A stretch of 64,000 nt of DNA, taken from NCBI GenBank assembly GCA_029204225.1, contig CM055110.1, positions 33,923,174-33,987,173 on the forward strand, read 5' to 3'. Below the pieces are notes generated by a model that was not told the origin of the DNA, ran no database searches, and worked only from the letters and a program-made list of their open reading frames with translations. Origin of the DNA: Diphasiastrum complanatum. Its lineage: Eukaryota > Streptophyta > Lycopodiopsida > Lycopodiales > Lycopodiaceae. Numbering within the stretch: the first letter of the stretch is position 1; every line of letters begins with the position of its first letter. A program made the position numbers and the translations under genes. Below are positions 28,213 through 39,130 of this stretch, in pieces.

Positions 28213-31200
28213 GTGTTATAAAAATATTTAATGACAACTCGGCCAGCATTCCGCTGTCCGAAACGCTCCCATTCCAGAGCGAGCATTCCAGAACAGGATG
28301 CAAATGTTGAAAAATAAATACAACCATTTAAGCATGTTAGAACTTTGAACAGGCCGAAAAAGAAGCCAAGGCTCTTCATGACTCTGCAGCACTACAGAAG
28401 CTGAAGATATCAAAAGTTCCTAATAGCAAATCTTTAAAATTCAGGACTGAATTTTAAATTTAGGAGGAATGAAGAGAATAAGAAAAGGCATGACATTTTT
28501 CTTAAGTTATGTGATTGACTGAAATTAGGCATTTCAGATCTTCTTATCTAACCCAAAGATGAGATGATCACAACAGCAGATCCACCTTGAGGAGGGACAG
28601 AACCTATCAATCCTCTACTAGACCATCAACAACAGATTAGATACATTCCTCAACTGATTTGAATCTGGAAATCATGCGCTCAAAACATTCATGATCTTTG
28701 ATACATACCCCATGCCTGTAATTTTCGTTCATACGATCCCTGATACGAGCCTTGTGACTTTGATGATCATCATAATCTCTTGATCCCCTCCGACGATCCC
28801 TCTCAGCCCTTGCTGCTGCTGCATGACGCTGAAATGTACGGAAAAAAGGCTTGATATGTGGATTATAGTGCTTAAGAAGATTTACTGCATTTTCAACCTC
28901 AAAGTTCTAGTAAGATTGCATAGATTTAGAAATTATCAGCAGGTCTTCAATATATTAAACGTGAATTGCACACACAGTAGGAGCCAGTATGTTGCGCCTG
29001 AGACACACAAAGTGCTAGAAGTGGCAAACATGTACAAGTAAGACAGTTTGACTTTCACAGTAATTTAGCTCACCTCGTCTTCCTCCTGTCTTCTTTTTTC
29101 AGATTCTTCAAAGGCTTCTTTCTCCACCTATATTGCAAGAACCATATTGTGTGTTATGTAGCATCAACAAGATGACAGATACATATTTGGATGTATGGTT
29201 TTTCCAAACAGTAAAAGTAGCATCTAGGTGACTCTTCCTTAGGATGTCATCAAGCATCCCTTACATCTCTGTTGACTCCCCACGTTTCCTCGGCTATTTG
29301 CTTAGCATAGGCAGGGTCATCACAAATCAGAATGTTGTCAAAGAGGCTGCCTGCCTTCACCTACAATGCCAATCACCACGTAATACATGACAAAACAAAT
29401 GGAAATTAGCATGTGTGGAGTTCAAACACAGTAATGTGGTACAAATTAAAAAGCCAGAAACCAGCTTCTTTTACATTCTTTCCACAATGTGTCCAGTATG
29501 GATGCTTCTTCAAAAATCAGGCCAAAACTTTAAAACAAATTTCACAGAATCGATGGTCACTAGAATATACATGATAATTCTAACTAAAGTGAAACCAATT
29601 CAAGCCTGAAGCCGGAGGAGTAAGGTATTTTTACCTGCCAAAGCTCAATGCCAAAGTATTTAAGAGCAGGAAAGACATAAAGGTCTGGATCATCTTCAAA
29701 TTCTGTCCAGCATTCATAATCCAGAAATTTTCAAGTCAAGACTCAAATGCAAATTCGACTTCCCCATGTATGCAGGATACCATAGCAGTCCTCAAAGTTA
29801 AAACCATGTGGCATTGTAGTTCTTATTGCAGCATGCCAAGTTTGGAGTATACTTAAGAGCATAAGATATGGATAATGATTTTACCTGGGTTGTTGATCCA
29901 TTGCAATTTCCACTTCCCCTTGTATGCAGGATTCTTAATTTTCTGTTGCAAAATGTAAAACATAATAATTATATGACCCCAGTTAAACATCCAACACTTT
30001 TGACATTAGATAAACAGTCATCAAGTATCAAAGGGATCTCTACCTTAGGTTTCCAAGGTCCTTTATATGCCGGATTGGGAACTTTTGGTGGTCTCCACTC
30101 GCCATCTTCATCTTCATCCCAATCATCAGGCTACAAGAAACAAATACAAATTAAGAAGATACACACTGAACTAGTACTATAGTTATATTTTTTTAGTGCT
30201 GACTATAAGTCATATCCACAATTTGCACGCAGCACCCTAAACCCTAAACCCTTCCTATTTCATACACAAATTTGCTTGACCAGTGACTGGAATGGCCATA
30301 GTTCACCTTTGTTGCATCAGGATCCGGAATCTCAGCTAGTGTTGAGTCATAATCCTGCAACAATAGAATGGAAGTAATATAATTCAAGGAGAGAGAGATG
30401 CATGACAAAAGGTACAAACTACACTAAATGATGGCCTTGTATTCAATTTACTCTATAGAGGGACACTGTCCTTAAGTTGCAATCTTTAGACTGCACAATG
30501 GACCACATGTGCTTCCAAATTGAAAACCTAATAAAGGAGATGATGTCTTACAGCTGGTTTCTTATCATTTGGATCTATGATATACTCTCTGTCATCCCAA
30601 TCTTGAGGCTGCAAGATGAGCTAAAGAGTTCAATTGACTGCAAGTTAACCAGCAAGTAAATCCCAGAATATGCCAACCAACGTACTGTTGACTGCTTGAC
30701 ATTAAAAGATAAGACAGCTTTCTTCAAACTAATGTGACCGATTTGAAATAGAAGAAAGTTCATGCATGCTGAAATAACTGTTAGCATTACACTCAGAAGA
30801 TTGATTTTAGTTAGCATGACCTTTTTAGTTTCAGTGGGTTTGATCTTTCTAGGTGGCAACATTTCCCAGTCTGAATACAAGCTGCCCGATTCCCGCTCTC
30901 TGTTGTCAACTAATATGCTATAGCTAGCATCAGGCTGGATGATAAATGTATAAACGTGAGTAAGTTGGTCATGTTCACACTGAACTTCTTTTGTGATGGG
31001 ATAATTCTGGCTCTTGTATTGTAAAATGGCATGTATTTTCTTGGTTTGGGTTCCACAGATGTCAGGCCCAAACATGATGCTGCAATGAAGCAAGTAAGAA
31101 ATATGTTATTAGATTTGTGTGTCAATTCTCTATTCAGGGGCCACCCTAAGCTACCATCTGATAGAACAACATACCACTAATCACAAATTAATGAAACGTG

Positions 31201-34200
31201 AGAGTTTACAAGGAAGCTGAGTGTTACCTGTAAGGGGTATCACCACTAAACTTCTTCTGGTTCACATAGCCACTCAAAAGCTTCACATATCCACCACCAC
31301 ATTCAATCTTCTGCTCATGTTTGACTGAGTATTGAATCACAAGTGTTCTATTTTTGTTGCTAAATTCAGGAAATTGTGCTGATATGGCAAAATAACGAGC
31401 ATCCGGATTTGTTTGGATTCCTTTCATCAACACCAGTCACCAAGAAACATGGGAATACAAAACAAGTAAATTCATTTTAGCTTTCCCAAACGAAGCACTT
31501 GGAAAGATCATATCAACAAAAGTAAATAAAACACATATCATAACCTATTAACCAGAAAGGAGCATAAAGCAGTCATGAGTTGTGACAAAAGGGGTCATGT
31601 GAATGAAAGTTAGAACCTTTGTCATCAGGATCTCCATGCCATTGGCCTGCAGTGTGCAACCAATTTCCTGCTAAACCTGCTGACCTTTTCCAGTCTGATT
31701 TCACCCAGCGGATCTCCCATCCATCTGTACAAATGATGCCCATTTTCAGCAGCCACTAAGTAGAATCAATTGTGGTATCAATTAGCATATAGCAGTATAA
31801 CCCAATTACGTATGCTTTTGAAGCCCGTGCAACAGTCGCAGTACGTATGAAGACTAGAATTTAGCAACGTTTTCCCAGTGATCCTCCAATGTGTAACTAA
31901 TTGACATCCTACATCTACATTTATGTTTCCAGATCAATGAAGAATAGAGTTTTCTGGCTGCATACGGATTCTGGTATGATAAAGTAGATAGTGTTATGGC
32001 ACATTGACAATTCATGCCTTAGTTAAGTTAGTCTAACGGTGATATGGTACACGTATGTCATGTGAAGTGTTAGTTATAAAGGACATTAGGTGTTACTTTT
32101 GTGTCGTGACACTTCTAGTCAAATGATCCAGATCCATCAGAAAAGGATCTTGTTGGCGACTTTAGTTGTTTTGCACTATCTGGCCAGCAGACGGATGTAA
32201 ATCGGATATATGTATCCATTCTGTAAATATGTGATACATGGTTTTTTGGCTACCTGCGCCTTGATTGCTCTTTTCCTTTTTGCTATTCAGTGCTTATTGA
32301 TTGTCCTTTATACCTTATGTATACTCTTGTGTAAATCAAGTGTTTTTGCTCTCGTTCCTTAGTGCGCGTCAGAAATAAGTTCTTGTTTTTAAGTGTATGA
32401 GGAGTTAGCATTCCAAGCTTAAACTATTCTGTTTGTCTCAATGGTTATGGGCCCACATATCGTCTAGAGGTATGTAGAAGCTCTGATAATCCTCTTCGCA
32501 CGTTTGGATTCGTGTGTGAGATAGCAGGCACAGGACAGAATCAATGGAGCCAAATCGAGAACCTTCAGCTGCGGCGATGGCAGAGATTGTTAATTTTCAA
32601 GATTCAAACATTGTAGAGAAGTTGGAAGAGTCCATTTACTCTACAAGGAGTTGGAAAATGAAGCTTATCCTCAGAGGCAGAATATTTTGGAAGGTTGCTG
32701 CAGGGACAGACATGGTGGGTGTGGATGAAGAAGGCGTTCCTAGGAATCACGAACTTGCTGAGGCAATGGAGGCAAGGGAGGAGAAGGCGTATCTCACCAT
32801 TTGTCTGTCACTTGGCAAAGGGGATGACTGCAAAGGGGGTATGGGATCGCTTAAAAACAATCCATGAAGCTAAAGGGGTGACAAGCATTCTCCTACTACA
32901 ATGGCAGTTGGGAAGTTTAAAAATGTTAGTAGAAAATGCAATGCATATCGAGCCCACACATAACGTTGAAGGGCACAAACCCACCCACTATTAGGTTAGT
33001 AATTAAGTTTTTATTTTAACCTAAATAGGATAATACAAACAAAGATAAAAGAGGAGAGACAGCGTAACAGCTCTTCAGTCTTTTGGATACTCCTACTCCA
33101 AACTACTCTGCAGGAGCAACGCTTTATCATCTCATTTTTGTTAGTTCAGTATTCAGCATACAGTCGTTATGCTTCAGTTTCTTATGTGCACCATTTTTTA
33201 TGTAATCCTTTTGTTCAAATGAGCAATACAGCTGAACGCTAACCTTGTTTTGTATCTGTACTGCAGTATTTTTGGAAGCAGAGTAAAATAGAATGCTGAA
33301 GGAAAATGTCTTGCATCTGTGTGTTTGTTCATCTTCTGTTGTGGAATGTGTTAGCAGGGGTTAGATGCATTGCTGTTGCTCTCTATTTCTAAGAGGTTAT
33401 GGGCCCACAACGTCTGCATAGCTGAGCCTCTTCTGCTATCAAGAAAACAACGTACAGATGGCTGCCACAACAAACGTGCTGGATGCAAGGATGATCAAAA
33501 GGTTCGATGGCAACATAATATATTAATTGAAAAGGAGCTGTGGGGGGTAGTTTTTGGGGAAGAAATTATGCCAGAAGGAGAACCCACAGAAGACAGAGTG
33601 CTGCTTACAATCGAAAGGAGAGGAGAGCATATGCTATGATATGCCTGAGTCTTTCAGATGTCCCAGCCAGACTGATCAGAGATGCTGTTACAACAAAGGA
33701 ACCTTGGGACAGGTTGGAGGCACACTATGCCACCAAGAATGCAGCTAGTAAACTCTATCTCAGAAGGCAATTGATAAACCTTCGCATGACTGAAGGACAG
33801 TCTTTGACTGAGCACATCAACCAGTTGAAATCCCTGGTTTTGGAATTTCAGGCTCTAGATGTTGTAATCTCAGATGAAGATTAGGTATCTACTCTTCTCA
33901 ACAGTCTGCCAGGATCATTTGAAAATTTGGTGGTCAGCATGGAAAGCCGAGCTGATGAGATCACCATGGAATATCTCACTGCTCGACTTCACAGAGGCAG
34001 AAGATTGTAGTTTAGTCCACGTGACGGAGAGAATTGCTGCAAATCGACTAAGAGAGGAAACCGCTCAAAACTTGCCCAGAAGGACATGAGCAAAATAACC
34101 TGCTATTATTGCAGGAAGATTGGGCACTATGCAACCAACTGTAGAAAGAAAGCAACAAATCTCAGACAAAGGAGGGATCAGGCAAATGGTGCAAATGATG

Positions 34201-35407
34201 AATTTGCCTTTGTAGCTGCACAACTAAGTGAAGAGAATGGTAATGTATGGTACCTGGATTTAGGAGCAACCAGGCCCCCGAGCCCCAAGGATGAGTGGTT
34301 CGAGACCTACGTTGCGTTCAAAGAACCAAGAGAAGTGAAAATGGGAGACAAGGGGCAACAACACAGAGTGGGATCAGGTGACATAGTGTCACATGTACTT
34401 TGAATCCCTTAGCCCAATGTAATGGCTAAGTCACCGGCCTGTGGAGACAATTGTAAATTGCAATGTAAATATTTGTTATAGTGACTAAATACGAGATGGC
34501 CAAGGGGGTACTGGGTCTCATGAGAGTCTGCTGGACTGACCTCTTAAAAAGTAGGAAGGGTTGACTGGTCAACGTGACACGGTCACATGCTCACTGGGAC
34601 ACTTGGTCCAGTGCATGAGTGACACTTGTCAGACGGTCAATGGACGGGTCAACAGGACATGTCATATGCTCATTGGGACACTTGGTCCAATGCATGAGTG
34701 ACACGTGTCAGACTGTCCACCTACTAGCTTGCCTATGTGTCAAGGTATTGCCAAGTGGCAAGTGTTGACTGTGCATGGAGTTTGCCATGTGTCGACGTTA
34801 GGATGTGTCAGGGTTAAGGGGTGCTTGAACTTTCCTTGTGTATCTTTCTAGAGTAGGTCCCTGCATCTAACTTTTATAGCTTTTTGGTTGGACATATGTA
34901 TCCTCAGAGTGTTTACATAAAGGATTGGAAGGGCAAAGTGTTAATAGCATTGGTATATGTTGATTTTGGTGGGAAATAACACAAGGATGATAATTGTCAG
35001 ATAGATACAGAAAGTAATCGTGTAGAGATAAGGGGAAAATGTGAGCCACAAACAAATTTCCAAAGCTTTGATTTTGTCGAGTATAAGATTGCAAGGATGA
35101 GAACCAAATCATAGCACAGATCTTACTGACGCGTATTGAGCTAAAACCTCGACGCGTTACACTAACAAAATCAAACAATGACACTGGAAATCAAAAGCAA
35201 TGAATTATCTCCAGTAGTGTTGACTTATAGTAAGTAAGCTTAACTCAAAGCCCTAACAAGAACTCTTTCAAGGCTAAGCCGAATGTTTTCCTGCAAAAAA
35301 TGGGATGCTATTTCTTTACCTTCAAATCGCTCCTCAAAAAAAACCTCTGCTAAAGAGATGGCAGCAAAGCTTATGAGAAGAGAAAATAGCAGCACCTGAT
35401 GCTGCAT
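23410..35407 (-). CDS. CRT3: Calreticulin, CRT3 type, 14 exons
   Basis: ER-lumen lectin chaperone that binds monoglucosylated glycoproteins in the calnexin/calreticulin cycle; plant CRT3 assists receptor kinases. Exons (all GT-AG): 35407-35320, 31724-31617, 31420-31228, 31079-30821, 30608-30552, 30354-30307, 30130-30044, 29942-29885, 29702-29635, 29360-29265, 29127-29074, 28828-28709, 23629-23603, 23421-23410. They total 1275 bases (424 residues plus TGA) with phases matching throughout. Residues 1-20 are a signal peptide ([20 protein letters not shown]) before [12 protein letters not shown]. Family signatures [16 protein letters not shown] and IMFGPDICG are intact, as are P-domain repeats such as [14 protein letters not shown] and NPAYKG. 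The C-tail (373-412) is rich in Arg/His, not acidic, and the end is HDDDHDEL. This excludes calnexin and points to CRT3 rather than CRT1/2. Retroelements fill introns 1 and 12. No broken residue was seen. Confidence 0.95.
23422..23602 (-). other. CRT3 intron 13
   Basis: 181-nt GT-AG intron that separates the His codon of HDEL (end of exon 13) from Asp-Glu-Leu-stop in exon 14. Confidence 0.88.
24450..24700 (-). pseudogene. Start of a retroelement gag
   Basis: Downstream of the LTR and primer site, the minus strand encodes [21 protein letters not shown], a Gln/Leu-rich start resembling the helical N-terminus of gypsy-type gag. It breaks off within about 70 codons. Weak evidence on its own; position supports it. 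Confidence 0.4.
24900..24914 (-). other. Primer binding site (tRNA-iMet)
   Basis: The minus strand reads TGGTATTAGAGCCAC two bases after the inner end of the LTR at 24917; one change from the initiator tRNA-Met complement. Confidence 0.7.
24917..25464 (-). repeat. 5' LTR of truncated element in intron 12
   Basis: Begins TGTTAGACTC and ends TAGCCAACA on the plus strand (TG...CA with matching short inverted ends), 548 bp, GC-rich compared with its surroundings. The inner boundary is fixed by the primer site; the outer boundary at 25464 is inferred from the CA end. No partner LTR was seen. Confidence 0.6.
25861..26250 (-). repeat. Direct repeat/LTR copy A of rearranged copia
   Basis: About 390 bp matching 27582-27970 in the same orientation (shared CAACAAGGACA, GCAGAAATGGATTCACA and GATGATAGAACGTGTTGCTT). 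It begins TGCTACC; the partner ends ATATCACA. Likely LTRs, since a copia interior lies between. Confidence 0.75.
26251..27581 (-). mobile_element. Rearranged copia interior (gag end, protease, RT part)
   Basis: Minus-strand order from the right: Lys-rich gag end, a zinc knuckle region ([14 protein letters not shown], about 27340-27400), protease-like [20 protein letters not shown] with an intact DSGAT box (about 27125-27200), [20 protein letters not shown] of the pre-integrase domain (near 26640), and an RT part with [13 protein letters not shown] and [13 protein letters not shown] (26243-26480). Integrase, the end of RT and RNase H are gone, and gag is cut by the repeat at 27582. It lies in CRT3 intron 12. 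Confidence 0.82.
27582..27970 (-). repeat. Direct repeat/LTR copy B of rearranged copia
   Basis: Partner of 25861-26250. No primer site lies between it and the gag remnant, so the junction is a secondary rearrangement. Confidence 0.75.
28176..28210. repeat. (TG)n microsatellite
   Basis: About 17 TG units inside CRT3 intron 12. Confidence 0.97.
29744..29780 (-). pseudogene. Decayed copy of CRT3 exon 8 inside intron 8
   Basis: The minus strand reads TATCCTGCATACATGGGGAA, close to AATCCTGCATACAAGGGGAA of exon 8 about 170 bp upstream, and resemblance continues for roughly a dozen codons. It has no usable splice frame. Confidence 0.55.
31992..32440 (+). repeat. 5' LTR of copia in intron 1 (first)
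   Basis: Starts TGTTATGGCAC and ends TTTGTCTCA two bases before the primer site. The left boundary is inferred from the TG start. Confidence 0.6.
32443..32455 (+). other. Half-tRNA primer binding site (first copia)
   Basis: GGTTATGGGCCCA directly after the LTR. It is complementary to the anticodon arm of initiator tRNA-Met (CAT anticodon), the priming mode of Drosophila copia and yeast Ty5, not to the tRNA 3' end. Confidence 0.65.
32544..32963 (+). pseudogene. Copia gag N-terminus (first)
   Basis: The ATG at 32544 opens a gag frame: [20 protein letters not shown], then [11 protein letters not shown] and, after a frameshift near 32830, [16 protein letters not shown] with [12 protein letters not shown]. 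This is the gag-polypeptide (UBN2-type) domain of copia. It is cut at about 32963, where the second copia LTR begins, so the second element probably inserted into this gag. Confidence 0.75.
32964..33391 (+). repeat. 5' LTR of copia in intron 1 (second)
   Basis: About 428 bp between the broken first gag and the second primer site. The start GTTGAAGGGC probably lost its initial T (now CG for TG), and the end is TTTCTA. Boundaries are approximate. Confidence 0.5.
33395..33407 (+). other. Half-tRNA primer binding site (second copia)
   Basis: GGTTATGGGCCCA again, identical to the site at 32443, with the following bases (CA-ACGTCT / CATATCGTCT) also similar. Confidence 0.65.
33460..34403 (+). pseudogene. 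Copia gag and protease start (second)
   Basis: An ATG near 33460 starts [20 protein letters not shown]. After a deletion, [31 protein letters not shown] and [20 protein letters not shown] follow, then the zinc knuckle [14 protein letters not shown] (about 34098-34140) and the protease start [17 protein letters not shown], where the usual DSG is DLG, so the active site is lost. Frameshifts occur near 33560, 33880 and 34085. The rest of pol is absent. It lies antisense in CRT3 intron 1. Confidence 0.82.
34562..34719 (+). repeat. Tandem repeat, 79-bp unit x2
   Basis: GGGACACTTGGTCCA-TGCATGAGTGACAC occurs twice, offset by 79 bases, within a stretch rich in GTCAAC/GTGTCA motifs. Confidence 0.75.
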
Positions 35408-35744
35408 TGCTGTGCAACCACTGTTTTCAGACCTCCTCACTGCCACACAAACACAATCTGACAACAAAATTAAAGCACGACCCCCGATGATGATGACAAC
35501 AGCAACCATAACAAATGCGAAGCGCCTCCTGTTGCTAGGAGGCAGGAGGAGCCGCCGCAGCAGAAGGCCTACCTGAAAGGACTCGTTCTGATCCCGTAGG
35601 CGTTGCAGCAGAGGAAGAGCAAATGATGGTCGATTGACGGATGGATCGCGATAGCGATGTCTCGTACTGGCACGTCCCCATTCGGTCGCCATCCGTTGGA
35701 ACTTGGGACTATAGAGCCAGCGACTGGGCCCCAATGCCCGAGCG

Positions 35745-36560
35745 GGGGCAGGACCCTCGCATATTGCGAGTGGCCCTTTGCCCTCCTCACCACAAGTTTT
35801 TTTTTTTTGAAAAAAATTTGGCTGCCCGGATGCCACGTGTCTAGGCAACCAATGTTTGTCCCATAAGCATTTCTATCAAATTATGGGGAGGGCATATATA
35901 CAGAAACTCCTAACAATAATGTATATGTGGTTTGTGAGTGAGGCTGCCCTTGCCCACCGCCCTGGCGTCACCCACTTCTGTCACCTATTTTTGCCTGGCA
36001 CCACCTGCCCGACACCATGGCACCCCGCTTGCCTGGCCCCACCCCAATTACCCCCCGCGACCCGCCCTGGCGCCACCCGGCAAAATCAGGTGCCTCTTGA
36101 CTTTTGACGGGCACTGCGCGACTGACACGCGTGGGGCATCGTGGCCAAACCCCTTCCCACACGCGCGGGCAGTGCTCGTTCGTAAGCACCAGCGGGCAGG
36201 GACACCAAAATCTACACACAACCCATTTTGCGGGTGCGGGCACGGGCTAACCGAGGTGCATGGAGGGCGTCGCGCAGCCCGGATGGGCGCCGGGCAGCTC
36301 TCGCGGGAGGCGGCGGGCAGAGCTCCCGGGTGGCATCGGGCAATGGGAACCACACCAAGCAATTCCACACCCGGGCATCCACACATGCAAGACTATAGGC
36401 ATGTGTGCCTATATATCTCCCTCCAACAATCCCATAGATATGCTTATGGGATAATCTTTTTGCTGTCAGACACGTGGCGCCAGGGCAACCAATTTTGAAA
36501 TATATAAAAAAACGTGTGGTTGAGGATGCCCTGGGGCCAAACGGCCCGTGCTCCTTAGAT
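35745..36560. mobile_element. Foldback/MITE-like element upstream of CRT3
   Basis: Long inverted terminal repeats: the left arm (about 35745-35905) and right arm (about 36385-36560) are reverse complements with moderate divergence. Shared blocks include CCCATAAGCAT/ATGCTTATGGG, GCCACGTGTC/GACACGTGGC and a poly-T tract. The core is GC-rich with no transposase. It starts about 340 bp upstream of the CRT3 start codon. Both arms carry a G-box CACGTG. The superfamily is unknown. Confidence 0.65.
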
Positions 36561-38087
36561 GTGAGGGTCGCCATCTACTTAATCGCCCCAACCCTTGCAA
36601 ATTGTTGCTTCGTATTTGGCCTCATCCTTGATTGCTTGCCATGTGGCATGGGTCATTTTAATCCATAATTCTCTGACAAAAGTCAATGTGCTTGTATGTA
36701 TGTTAAAAAAGCAATTTCACTTGCATGTATTTGTGAGGGTTTGAGTGAGATTGCCTAGCTTGCTCACAAAATAATCATGTGGGCTGCTCGTCAAAAAAGC
36801 AGTCATTTGTTGCCTGGGGCGGGTTCAATAAACAAATACCTCGGTCCTAACCTGTGGCCTAGGAAATAAACGGAATACTACTTATTAGTAGGTAGCATTA
36901 TAGGAAGTACTACTTATTACTAGGTAGCATTATAGAGATCACACACCCACAACTAAGTCAAAACTCCAAGTCAAGGTCCTACTACTTATCTATATAATAT
37001 AAAACTTTAGTGGGGCAGTGCTAACGCTGCCCCGCTCATGAATGACGAACAGCGTAGTGCTACGCCCCCCACCCATGCTTGCCTGACACGGGCAGCTCAC
37101 GTTGCCCGTCACATGCAGGGGGGGTGGCTGCTCGCCCTTATCTTTTGAATTTGCTCGTCCGCCAACGACGGGCAGGTGTACTAGTTATTACTAAGTATTA
37201 TAGGGGTCACACACCCACGACCAAGTCAATGTTGAAGAATTCATATTCTAGACTCTTCCAACTCCCAAGTCAATGCTTAGTTCATAGCCAAAAGAAGTGT
37301 CTCTACAACTTGTCCCATATCTTCCTCAAGTTTCTCTTTAATATCTTACATCTTTCAATGGATGTTGGCTTTTAGGAAATAATGCCTTCTAAAACCTTCA
37401 ACTCAAAATTGTTGCATTCTAAAATCTTACAACTCTCATATATTTCAAAGATCTTTGGCATCAAATTATTTTTCTTGGGCATATGATTTTGCATGAAATT
37501 CTCGGAAGTATTGAATCCATGGGATTATTGCAATTTTCAATCAAATTCTTCGATCCAACAATTATTTTCAAGATACAATGTCTTACAAGGTCAATAAGCT
37601 TTCAAACATAGCTTATACAAAAAAATTGTGCAGAAGATTGAGTACATGCAAGGTAGAACTTCTCCATTTCAAAATTTTATGTGGCTTCCTGAACTATTCT
37701 AATAATCTGCATGCATCCTATGTATTCAAAAGCCAACAGCTTAAAATCCTACATATATTTTACTAAAAATAAAATTTCCTACAAAATATTTATTGGTTTT
37801 TAAGAACTCAACATCTTGCATTATATCTCTAGTCAATTCTTGAAAAAAGTTGTCGGTTCCATTCCTAGACTACGCCGGTTTACCCGAGCACTGTCTAGTC
37901 CTAAGTCCAAGTAAAGACAATAGCCATGTGCCATATTTTAAAACGTAGATGTGCATTAAAATTGAGGGTTAAGATTTGATAAATAGATTGGAAAAAGGAA
38001 CCATATGTGAATATGACATTTTAATTCCAGATTCTCTCTCTCCAGAATCATAGGGCTGGTAAAGACGAAATAAAAACGCATTAACAA

Positions 38088-38091
<4 letters not shown>
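36561..38091. other. No gene recognised
   Basis: AT-rich sequence with short direct repeats (GGTAGCATTATAG twice near 36890-36930) and a small GGGGCAG/CTGCCCC hairpin near 37010-37035. No coding sequence is supported. Confidence 0.5.

Positions 38092-38160
<69 letters not shown>
38092..38160. repeat. (TC)n microsatellite
   Basis: About 34 uninterrupted units. Confidence 0.97.
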
Positions 38161-38161
<1 letters not shown>

Positions 38162-38591
38162 GTTGCAACGTGTGTCTGTGTGCATGTAGCAAGTCCAATG
38201 TTCACTTGAAAAAGGCATGGGATCTGCCTCAATGAAATTACAGATGAAGGCCATTTTCTGCAATAAAATCTTATGAAAGCTTGTGAAGACAAAAATTGCT
38301 TGTTGTACTAAAACACATGGTAGATTGTTTATTTCTCATGAAACAAACTCGAACAACGTGGATCTGATTCCCTCTCTCAAAAGCTCACAAAAACTCATTG
38401 TCCTAGAGCGATTTTCCTCTATACGTCCAATAGGTTCAACTAGAAATAAGCTCTTTCATGAGCAAATAATTGGATCACTTGTCCAACCAATCATCTACCC
38501 CTCGGGCTCCATCTCTTTCCTCCCTTCCCAAATGTGGTTCGGGAAATCCCCAAATTTGGCTAGGAAAGGTCCAATTTGGAATTAGTCGTAC

Positions 38592-39130
38592 TTACTCCAT
38601 GAGTTGTGTACTGTCCAACAAGCCTTCACACATGTGAAGAGTGCCTTATCATCTAGATCCACCAATAGGAGCCAAATATGCCCATTATCCAAAGTTGACA
38701 TCTAGTGGAATATCTACATCTTATCCTCTTCAACTCGATTCACACGTTAAACAACAACTTGACATGTTGGAGCATTTACTCATTCACATGGAAGTGCAAG
38801 CTAATTACATGGAAATTGGTCAAAGTGACTTTTTCTTAGATTCCAGCCACAAAGCAAGTTCACACTTGTGTAGATTGAACCAAAATGAATCTGACTATTT
38901 ACAAGTACATTTTGTACATCCTTTCACATGTGGGAACAGGCTCCATATGTGAGATCCTATCATGATCATAGATCTCATAAATTAATCAATTACATCGAGT
39001 TGGAAGTGACAATTTCAACACTCCTCTTCACTTCTAACTTGGTAAGTCTAATGTACATCTATCTACAATTTTAAGAGAACATCTTAACTTGAAAAATGGA
39101 TATTTAGGCATTGGATTAGTTAAGACATTA
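38592..39130 (-). repeat. Diverged relative of the nested copia 3' end
   Basis: From about 38592 to 39022 the sequence follows the 852-bp copia LTR (GTGTACTGTCCAACA, CCTTCACACATGTGAAGAG, ending GACAATTTCAACA). It continues with the same polypurine region (CTCCTCTTCACTTCTAACTT) and post-RNase H sequence, then breaks at about 39130. It is an older, truncated copy of the same family. Confidence 0.72.

Larger units (their letters stand above)
23630..28708 (-). other. CRT3 intron 12, 5.1 kb, TE-filled
   Basis: Donor GTATGT at 28708 and acceptor TTTCAG at 23630. It contains an LTR with primer site (24.4-25.5 kb), a rearranged copia with 0.39-kb direct repeats (25.86-27.97 kb) and a TG microsatellite. 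All are in the minus orientation, the same as the gene. Parts at 23.63-24.4 kb and 28.2-28.7 kb carry nothing recognised. Confidence 0.9.
31725..35319 (-). other. CRT3 intron 1, 3.6 kb, TE-filled
   Basis: Donor GTAAAG at 35319 and acceptor TTTGTACAG at 31725. Two copia 5' ends (31.99-34.40 kb) lie in it antisense to the gene. 34.4-35.3 kb holds a short tandem repeat and nothing else recognised. Confidence 0.9.

Noticed and set aside
30575-31093. 172-codon frame as a gene of its own
   Set aside because: It is CRT3 exon 4 plus read-through into intron 4.
28709-31724. Calnexin as the identity of the multi-exon gene
   Set aside because: There is no transmembrane segment; the first exon has an EVFFEERFE start after a signal peptide and the last exons give HDEL, so it is calreticulin.
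35240-35848. 202-codon open frame as a separate protein
   Set aside because: Only its last part (from the ATG at 35407) is coding, as exon 1 of CRT3; the frame then reads into intron 1, and the upstream part overlaps the foldback element.
35856-36574. Several overlapping Pro/Arg/Ala-rich frames on both strands
   Set aside because: They arise from the GC-rich core and inverted ends of the foldback element; open on both strands at once and without any domain.
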